Origin: Streptomyces sp. NBC_00539
GTDB lineage: Bacteria > Actinomycetota > Actinomycetes > Streptomycetales > Streptomycetaceae
Direction: 5' to 3'
NCBI RefSeq assembly: GCF_036346105.1
Contig: NZ_CP107811.1
Span: forward strand, 2,486,501 to 2,550,500
DNA: 64,000 bases
Below are positions 58,954-64,000 of this stretch, one piece after another (the first letter of the stretch is position 1; each line of letters opens with the position of its first letter). The notes under the pieces were generated by a model. It did not search any database and was not told where the DNA came from. It saw only the letters and a program-made list of their open reading frames with translations. The translations under genes were made by a program, and so were the position numbers.

Positions 58954-59757
58954 ATGCCCGAGTATGACGATGACCTCCGCCTCGCCCTCGAACTCGCCGA
59001 CGCCGCCGACGCCGCCACCACGCAGCGTTTCCGCGCCCTGGACCTCCAGGTGGAGACGAAGCCGGACATGACCCCGGTGAGCGAGGCCGACAAGGCCGCC
59101 GAGGAGATCATCCGGGCCGGGATCCTGGCCGCGCGGCCCGACGACGCCATCCTGGGCGAGGAGTACGGGCTCAAGGGCGAGGGCCCGCGCCGCTGGGTCG
59201 TGGACCCGATCGACGGTACGAAGAACTACGTCCGGGGCGTCCCCGTGTGGGCGACGCTGATCTCGCTGATGGCCGAGGGCGCGGACGGGGTGTTCCGCCC
59301 GGTGGTCGGGGTGGTCTCCGCCCCGGCGCTGGGCCGTCGCTGGTGGGCGGCGAAGGGCGGCGGCGCCTTTGCGGGCGGCGCGCTCGGTGAGGCCACCGCG
59401 ATCGGCGTCTCGAAGGTCAGGGCCCTGGGCGACGCGTCGTTCGCGTACTCCTCGCTGACGGGCTGGGAGGAGCAGGGCCGGCTGCCCGGCTTCCTGGACC
59501 TGACCCGCGCGTGCTGGCGCACCCGGGGCTACGGCGACTTCTGGCCGTACATGATGGTCGCCGAGGGCTCGCTCGACCTGTGCGCCGAGCCGGAGCTGAA
59601 CCTGTGGGACATGGCCGCGATCGCGGTCGTCGTAGAAGAGGCGGGCGGCCGTTTCACCAGCCTCGACGGGGTCGACGGCGTGCACGGCGGCAACGCGGCC
59701 GCCTCCAACGGCCTGCTGCACGAGGAGATGCTGACGCGCCTGCGTCCGCGCCCCTGA
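58954..59757 (+). CDS. hisN: Histidinol-phosphatase (inositol monophosphatase family)
   Basis: 267 residues. Lithium-sensitive phosphatase motifs: GEEYG (metal Glu), VVDPIDGTKNYVRG and the C-terminal ELNLWDMAAIAVVVEEAGG. In actinomycetes this IMPase-like enzyme performs the histidinol-phosphate phosphatase step of histidine synthesis. ATG start supported by leaderless -10. Gene order next to the rsgA-SMR block matches other Streptomyces as recalled. Confidence 0.92.
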   Translation: MPEYDDDLRLALELADAADAATTQRFRALDLQVETKPDMTPVSEADKAAEEIIRAGILAARPDDAILGEEYGLKGEGPRRWVVDPIDGTKNYVRGVPVWATLISLMAEGADGVFRPVVGVVSAPALGRRWWAAKGGGAFAGGALGEATAIGVSKVRALGDASFAYSSLTGWEEQGRLPGFLDLTRACWRTRGYGDFWPYMMVAEGSLDLCAEPELNLWDMAAIAVVVEEAGGRFTSLDGVDGVHGGNAAASNGLLHEEMLTRLRPRP

Positions 59758-59948
59758 GGCGCGCTGACGCGCCGTCGGTGCGCTCGGCCGGGCGGGTGTT
59801 GCCGGGCGCGCCCCTCTTGATGACCCTGCGTACGCGTGGGAATCTGGGACTCCCCCGCTTGTGCGTTTGTGAAGCCCTTCTCTTGAGGCGGGCCCCTCGA
59901 CCGGCGCACCCACCCGGGCGGGGGCTCACCCAGGAGGTGGCTCTCTTC

Positions 59949-60344
59949 ATGCTCGTCCGCGACGCCATGAGCACCGTGATCCTCACCCTCGGACCCGCCC
60001 ACACCCTGCGACAGGCGGCCTGCCTGATGTCCGGCCGGCGCGTCGGCGCGGCCGTCGTCCTCGATCCCGACCACAGCGGCATCGGCATCCTGACCGAGCG
60101 CGACATCCTCAACTCCCTCGGCGCCGGCCACGACCCCGACCGGGAGTCGGTGGGCGCGCACACCACCAACAACGTCGTCTTCTGCACCCCGGACGCGACG
60201 GTCCAGGAAGCCGCCGAGGCCATGGCGCACGGCGGCTTCCGCCACCTGATCGTGCTGGAGGACGGCGGCCCGGTGGGCATCGTCTCGGTGCGCGACGTCA
60301 TCCGCTGCTGGGCACCGGCGCGGCGCAGCGCCGTACTGGCGTAG
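59949..60344 (+). CDS. CBS-domain pair protein
   Basis: 131 residues consisting of two CBS motifs (residues of about 5-60 and 70-128: TLRQAACLMSGRRVGAAVVLD ... GILTERDIL and VQEAAEAMAHGGFRHLIVLEDGGPVGIVSVRDVIR). Stand-alone CBS pairs bind adenine nucleotides and act as energy sensors; the partner is unknown. AGGAGGTGG precedes the ATG. Terminator downstream. Confidence 0.92.
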   Translation: MLVRDAMSTVILTLGPAHTLRQAACLMSGRRVGAAVVLDPDHSGIGILTERDILNSLGAGHDPDRESVGAHTTNNVVFCTPDATVQEAAEAMAHGGFRHLIVLEDGGPVGIVSVRDVIRCWAPARRSAVLA

Positions 60345-60374
60345 CGGCGCAGCGGCTCCCCGTGGCAGGTACGG

Positions 60375-60410
60375 CGACGGGCCGGCGCTCCGAGGAGTAC
60401 CGGCCCGTCG
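60375..60410. terminator. Bidirectional terminator between CBS gene and katA
   Basis: CGACGGGCCGG (60375-60385) pairs with CCGGCCCGTCG (60400-60410) around a 14-nt loop between the convergent genes. Confidence 0.87.
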
Positions 60411-60431
60411 TCTCGCTACGGCAAGCGTCCG

Positions 60432-61883
60432 TCAGCCGCGCAGGGCCTGGACCGCGGCGTCCAGCCGCTTGCCGAAGTCACCGTCCGCCTGGCGGAAGTT
60501 GTTGACCGCGCGGTCGACTATGTCGTCACGGGAGACCTTGGCGAGGAAGCCGGAGAGGTTCTCGATCAGACGGCCCTTCTCGTCCTCCGACATCAGGCGG
60601 TAGAGGTTGCCCGCCTGGACGAAGTCGTTGTCCTCGCGGTGGACCGGGGTGGCGTGGTTGCCCGTGCCACCGGTCAGCGGGACGGGCTGCCACAGCGGAC
60701 GGTCCGTCTGGAAGGGGCCGCCGAAGCTGTTCGGCTCGTAGTTCTTCGCACCCTTGTGGCGGCCGTCGTACAGGGCGCCGTCGCGGGAGTGGGTGCGCGC
60801 CTCGGTGGCGTGCGGACGGTTCACCGGCAGGTGGTCGGCGTTGATGCCGACGCGGTAGCGGTGGGCGTCGCCGTACGCGAAGAGGCGGCCCTGGAGCATC
60901 TTGTCCGGGGACGGACCGATGCCGGGGACGAAGTGGGCCGGGCTGAAGATGCTCTGCTCGACCTCGGCGAAGATGTTCTCCGGGTTGCGGTTGAGCTCCA
61001 GCTTGCCGATCTCGATCGGCGGGTAGTCCGCGTGCGGCCACACCTTGGTGAGGTCGAACGGGTTGAAGCGGTACTCGGCCGCCTCGGCCGCCGGCATGAT
61101 CTGGACCTGCACGGTCCAGCTCGGGAAGTCGCCGCGTTCGATGGCCTCGCGCAGGTCGCGCTGGTGCGAGTCGGGGTCCTCGCCGGCGAGCCGGTTGGCC
61201 TCGGCCTGGGTGAGGTTCTTGATCCCCTGGTCGGTCTTGAAGTGGTACTTGACCCAGAAGACCTCGCCGGCCTCGTTGTTCCACTGGAAGGTGTGCGAGC
61301 CGAAGCCGTCCATGTGGCGGTAGGAGGACGGGATGCCGCGGTCGCCGAAGAGCCAGGTCACCTGGTGGGTGGACTCGGGGCTCAGACCCCAGAAGTCCCA
61401 CACGTTGTCGGCTTCCTGCGAGCCGGTGTACGGGTCGCGCTTCTGCGTGTGGATGAAGTCGGGGAACTTGATCGCGTCGCGGATGAAGAAGACGGGGGTG
61501 TTGTTGCCGACGAGGTCGTAGTTGCCCTCTTCGGTGTAGAACTTCAACGCCCAGCCGCGCGGGTCCCGGCGGGCGTCGGCGCCGCCGAGGCTGTCGGCGA
61601 CGGTGGAGAAGCGCAGGAACGTCTCGGTCTGCTTGCCGACCTCGGACAGGAACTTCGCCCGGGTCCACTGCGAGACGTCACGGGTGACGGTGAAGGTGCC
61701 GTACGCACCGGCGCCGCGGGCGTGCACGACGCGCTCCGGGATGCGCTCGCGGTTGAAGTGGGCGAGCTTCTCCAGCAGCAGCTGGTCCTGGACGAGTACG
61801 GGGCCACCGACGCCGGCGGTCTCACTGTTCTGGTTGTCGGCGACCGGGGCTCCGGCCTCCGTGGTGAGCGGTCCCTGCGTCAC
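60432..61883 (-). CDS. katA: Monofunctional heme catalase
   Basis: 483 residues. Catalase motifs: catalytic His in [13 protein letters not shown], Asn in [11 protein letters not shown], proximal Tyr in [13 protein letters not shown], and the NADPH-site region. Destroys hydrogen peroxide in the cytosol. The GTG at 61883 is chosen because CAGGAGG lies 6 nt upstream and [20 protein letters not shown] matches the start of Streptomyces CatA; an ATG six codons earlier is the alternative. Promoter TTGACT-N16-TAGGAT with an ACAATG/CATTGT operator in the spacer. Divergent from a Fur-family regulator, which probably represses it. Confidence 0.96.
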   Translation of the reverse strand: MTQGPLTTEAGAPVADNQNSETAGVGGPVLVQDQLLLEKLAHFNRERIPERVVHARGAGAYGTFTVTRDVSQWTRAKFLSEVGKQTETFLRFSTVADSLGGADARRDPRGWALKFYTEEGNYDLVGNNTPVFFIRDAIKFPDFIHTQKRDPYTGSQEADNVWDFWGLSPESTHQVTWLFGDRGIPSSYRHMDGFGSHTFQWNNEAGEVFWVKYHFKTDQGIKNLTQAEANRLAGEDPDSHQRDLREAIERGDFPSWTVQVQIMPAAEAAEYRFNPFDLTKVWPHADYPPIEIGKLELNRNPENIFAEVEQSIFSPAHFVPGIGPSPDKMLQGRLFAYGDAHRYRVGINADHLPVNRPHATEARTHSRDGALYDGRHKGAKNYEPNSFGGPFQTDRPLWQPVPLTGGTGNHATPVHREDNDFVQAGNLYRLMSEDEKGRLIENLSGFLAKVSRDDIVDRAVNNFRQADGDFGKRLDAAVQALRG

Positions 61884-61938
61884 GTGCGCCTCCTGCGTCA
61901 TTTCCTGCGTGTCCTGTCCTCGTGGTCAGCCGTACTCG

Positions 61939-61966
61939 ATCCTACAATGGACATTGTCTAAGTCAA
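61939..61966 (-). promoter_or_regulatory. katA promoter with embedded CatR/Fur-type operator
   Basis: On the minus strand TTGACT (61966-61961), a 16-nt spacer and TAGGAT (61944-61939) form a good vegetative promoter. The spacer contains the palindrome ACAATG-GA-CATTGT (61944-61957), resembling PerR/CatR boxes. Binding there would occlude RNA polymerase. Confidence 0.8.
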
Positions 61967-62020
61967 GCAGTCATCTAACTCCGCACGGGTTCGGGAGTTA
62001 CACCGAATCAGCCGCACTGT

Positions 62021-62026
62021 TAGGCT
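62021..62026 (+). promoter_or_regulatory. -10 box of a leaderless Fur-family gene
   Basis: TAGGCT ends 7 nt before the ATG of the Fur-family regulator. Confidence 0.6.
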
Positions 62027-62033
62027 TGGACTC

Positions 62034-62450
62034 ATGAGTGACCTGCTGGAACGACTTCGCGGACGCGGATGGCGCATGACCGCACAGCGGCGCGTCGTGG
62101 CCGAGGTGCTCGACGGTGACCACGTTCACCTGACGGCCGACGAGGTGCACGCGCGCGCGGTGGCCAAGCTGCCGGAGATCTCCCGGGCAACGGTGTACAA
62201 CACCCTGGGCGAGCTGGTCAGCCTCGGCGAGGTGCTGGAGGTGTCCACGGACCGCCGCGCCAAGCGGTACGACCCGAACGCCCACCGCGCGCACCAGCAC
62301 CTGGTGTGCGCCCAGTGCGGCGCGATCCGCGACGTCCACCCCTCGGGGGACCCGCTGGCCGACCTGCCGGATGCGGAGCGGTTCGGCTTCGTGGTCTCGG
62401 CGGTCGAGGTGACGTACCGGGGTGTGTGCCCGAACTGCGCGGGCGCGTAG
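62034..62450 (+). CDS. Fur/PerR-family peroxide-sensing repressor (CatR-like)
   Basis: 138 residues. Winged helix RMTAQRRVVAEVLDGDHVHLTADEVHARA ... ISRATVYNTLGELVSLGEV; metal residues H-x2-H-x-H region (AHRAHQHLVC), and structural zinc cysteines in CAQC and CPNC. Divergent from katA with one palindromic operator between, as for S. coelicolor CatR and other PerR-type repressors; peroxide would inactivate it. ATG is leaderless. Confidence 0.9.
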   Translation: MSDLLERLRGRGWRMTAQRRVVAEVLDGDHVHLTADEVHARAVAKLPEISRATVYNTLGELVSLGEVLEVSTDRRAKRYDPNAHRAHQHLVCAQCGAIRDVHPSGDPLADLPDAERFGFVVSAVEVTYRGVCPNCAGA

Positions 62451-62463
62451 CCGTACACGGAAG

Positions 62464-62497
62464 AAGGACCCGGAACCAGTCGGTTCCGGGCCCTTCC
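62464..62497 (+). terminator. Terminator after the Fur-family gene
   Basis: GAAGGACCCGGAACC (62464-62478) pairs with GGTTCCGGGCCCTTC (62483-62497) with one mismatch, around a 4-nt loop. Confidence 0.85.
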
Positions 62498-62551
62498 GCT
62501 TTCCGCTTCGCTTCCGTATTCGCTTCGCTTCCGTTTCCGGTCGCGAAATGA

Positions 62552-62586
62552 CCGAAGGCCCGGATCCATGGGATCCGGGCCTTCGG
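62552..62586. terminator. Terminator downstream of tRNA-fMet
   Basis: CCGAAGGCCCGGATCC (62552-62567) pairs perfectly with GGATCCGGGCCTTCGG (62571-62586). It lies 7 bp beyond the tRNA 3' end on the minus strand. Confidence 0.88.
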
Positions 62587-62592
62587 TTTCAG

Positions 62593-62666
62593 TAGCGGGG
62601 ACAGGATTTGAACCTGCGACCTCTGGGTTATGAGCCCAGCGAGCTACCGAGCTGCTCCACCCCGCG
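62593..62666 (-). tRNA. tRNA-Met (initiator, anticodon CAT)
   Basis: 74 nt. Reads CGCGGGGTGGAGCAGCTCGG at the 5' end, anticodon loop CTCATAA, T-loop GGTTCAAATCC and 3' CCCCGCTA. Two initiator hallmarks are present: an unpaired first base (C1 opposite T72) and three consecutive G-C pairs closing the anticodon stem (GGG/CCC). CCA is not encoded. A promoter lies just upstream: TTGCAT (62708-62703), 18-nt spacer, TAAAGT (62684-62679). Confidence 0.96.
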
Positions 62667-62678
62667 TCGGTAAACACG

Positions 62679-62708
62679 ACTTTACGTGACGCACCCCGGC
62701 AGATGCAA
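62679..62708 (-). promoter_or_regulatory. Promoter of tRNA-fMet
   Basis: Minus-strand TTGCAT, 18-nt spacer and TAAAGT, with the expected start about 6 nt before the mature tRNA 5' end. Confidence 0.75.
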
Positions 62709-62799
62709 ATCGCTTAACGATCGACCGGCTCGGCCCCGCGGGGGCACCTGCGGCGCCCCCGCACGCCCCCGCCGAAACCCCCGCGCACCCTCGCCAGGG

Positions 62800-64000
62800 C
62801 TACGCCGAGAGCTCCTCCGCCAGCGCGTCCCGCAGCCGCCCCGCCCGCTCGGAGACCTCTGCCGGCCCCAGCTCCATGGCCCGCACGCACCACTTCTGCC
62901 CCTCGTTGAGGTCCCCCTGCCGCGCCGCCAGCAGTGCCAGCCGCAGCGCCGCCCGCCCGTGGCCGGCCACCGCCGCCCGCGTCCACCACAGCGCCGCCTC
63001 CGGTTCGTTCCCCTCCCGGGCCAGCAGGAGCCCCAGGTTGAACGCCCCGTTGCGCGAGCCGGCCTCCGCCGCCTCCCGGTACCACCGCGCGGCCGCCGCC
63101 AGGTCACCCCGCGCCGCCGCCAGCATCCCGACCCTGACCTGGGCACGCCGGTGGCCCTGCTCGGCCGCGCGCTCGTACCACTCCTCGCTCTCGGTCCGCG
63201 CCGCCCCGCCGACCGGCTCGCCCAGCGCCACCGGCTCCGGCGGCGGGGCCAGCGACTCCAGCAGCGCGGCCAGCCTGAACGCCGCCTCCGCGCTGCCGCC
63301 GCCCGCCGCGCAGCGCAGGTGCCGTTCCGCCGCCCGCTCCTCGCCGTCCCGCACCAAGGCGATGCCGACCTGGAGCGCCGCGTCGGTGTGGCCCGCCGAC
63401 GCGGCCCGCTCGTACCACTTGAGCGCCGTGCGGTCCTCGTCCCGGCTGGCGAACAGGATCCCGAGGTTGAAGGCGGCGTCCACGCTGCCCGCCTCGGCCG
63501 CCTTGGAGAACCACGGCTCGGCCCCTTCCGCGTCCCCGCCCTGGAGCAGGAGGATCGCCAGGGCGTTGGCCGCCTCGCGGTGGCCCGCGTAGGCCGCCCG
63601 GCGGTACCACTGCTCGGCCTGCGCCGTCCGCTCCTGCGCGGCGCACAGCAGGGCGAGGTTGTACGCCCCGTTGTGGTCGCCCGCGTCCGTGGCGACCCGG
63701 TACCACTTCTCGGCCGTCTGGGTCTCGCCCCGCGCCGCGTGCAGGGCGCCCAGGGCGTTGGCCGCGTTGCCGTCGCCGTCCTCGGCGGCCCGCCGCCACC
63801 AGGTGGCCGCGCTCTCCTCGTCCCCGGCGTCGCGCAGCAGGAAGCCGAGGGCGCACGCGGCCCGCGCCTCCCCCTGCTTCGCCGAGGTCAGGTACCAGCG
63901 CCCCGCCTCCTTGAGCTCCCCGCGGGCCTCCAGCAGCGCGCCCAGGTGCAGCGCGGCGCGGCGGTGCCCGCGCGCGGCGGCCTGCCGGTACCACTGCTCG
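62800..64000 (-). CDS. Sel1-like/TPR repeat protein (partial, N-terminus beyond window)
   Basis: At least 399 residues, open to the right window edge. Made of about 10 repeats of roughly 36 residues with the pattern W-Y-x2-A-A-x2-G-x4-A-x-x-L-G-x-L-x3-x-G (for example EQWYRRAAYAGHREAANALAILLLQGGDAEGAEPWF), i.e. Sel1-type solenoid. Such proteins scaffold protein complexes; no partner is evident. The C-terminus ends RDALAEELSA. In streptomycetes a large TPR protein occupies this position next to the initiator tRNA, as recalled. The start lies outside the window. Confidence 0.88.
   Translation of the reverse strand, partial: EQWYRQAAARGHRRAALHLGALLEARGELKEAGRWYLTSAKQGEARAACALGFLLRDAGDEESAATWWRRAAEDGDGNAANALGALHAARGETQTAEKWYRVATDAGDHNGAYNLALLCAAQERTAQAEQWYRRAAYAGHREAANALAILLLQGGDAEGAEPWFSKAAEAGSVDAAFNLGILFASRDEDRTALKWYERAASAGHTDAALQVGIALVRDGEERAAERHLRCAAGGGSAEAAFRLAALLESLAPPPEPVALGEPVGGAARTESEEWYERAAEQGHRRAQVRVGMLAAARGDLAAAARWYREAAEAGSRNGAFNLGLLLAREGNEPEAALWWTRAAVAGHGRAALRLALLAARQGDLNEGQKWCVRAMELGPAEVSERAGRLRDALAEELSA

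Noticed and set aside
62505-62534. CGCTTCGCTTCCGT direct repeat between two terminators
   Set aside because: Two copies of low-complexity CTTCG sequence with no associated gene or dyad; probably neutral slippage.
1-64000. Mobile elements, integrases, attachment sites, rRNA or replication origins
   Set aside because: None was recognised. The only tRNA is the initiator tRNA at 62593-62666, with no integrase gene or duplicated 3' end near it.

Overview
The window is a chromosomal segment of a Streptomyces-type actinomycete. It is GC-rich with strong third-position GC bias. It carries sodN/sodX (nickel superoxide dismutase), the das chitobiose locus with dasR, wblE, sigR-rsrA, a SigH/UshX-type stress sigma pair, and nrdABS under a B12 riboswitch. 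From memory the gene order resembles the S. coelicolor stretch running from sodN to hisN, so most of it is probably core genome. No insertion sequence, prophage, integrase or CRISPR array was seen.

Layout. 1-5171 (minus) is a three-gene cluster of a trypsin/VMAP-C-like protein, a MoxR AAA+ ATPase and a vWA-containing SAV_2336-type protein, the last cut by the window edge; it matches the vWA-MoxR-VMAP 'ternary' conflict systems. 5.3-13.2 kb holds a small DUF6104 gene, sodN/sodX, a CGNR zinc-finger regulator, a glutamate-type ABC transporter, malic enzyme and a quinone-oxidoreductase-like enzyme. 13.4-18.1 kb has a PadR/DUF4097 pair, a LysR regulator divergent from a secreted snapalysin, a zinc ribbon and an acetyltransferase. 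18.3-20.8 kb is a family 2B encapsulin shell gene (HK97 fold with a cNMP-binding insert) operonic with a polyprenyl diphosphate synthase, its probable cargo. 21-25 kb holds a PGRP amidase followed by an acetyltransferase remnant, a PLP enzyme, a CPA1 antiporter and a UBP zinc finger.

25.1-32.2 kb is regulatory: UshX-type anti-sigma factor, SigH-type sigma factor with a long open upstream frame, a lipid kinase, wblE, a PdtaS-like kinase, and a TetR/SDR divergent pair whose SDR lacks its catalytic Ser and Tyr. 32.2-39 kb is the aminosugar locus (nagB, dasD, dasC, dasB, dasA, dasR) with DasR-box candidates before nagB and dasA and one orphan site at 30463. 39-41.5 kb is cstA-ybdD. 42.1-46.7 kb is a cobalamin riboswitch followed by nrdA, nrdB and nrdS. 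46.7-51.6 kb has DUF3703, def, a TPR protein and an HD / HD-GYP pair. 51.8-53 kb is sigR-rsrA with a SigR-type promoter and a 55-codon upstream extension (SigR-prime). 53-64 kb carries a hydrolase, a SRAP protein, an M50-like protease, aroA-rsgA, an SMR transporter with TetR, hisN, a CBS protein, katA divergent from a Fur-family regulator, initiator tRNA, and a truncated Sel1-repeat protein.

Themes: oxidative stress (sodN, katA and Fur-like, sigR/rsrA), aminosugar sensing and use (das, nagB), deoxynucleotide supply tied to B12, and many probable leaderless transcripts with a TANNNT -10 box 6-8 nt before the start codon. The two most notable systems are the vWA-MoxR-trypsin/VMAP cluster and the 2B encapsulin-prenyl synthase operon.
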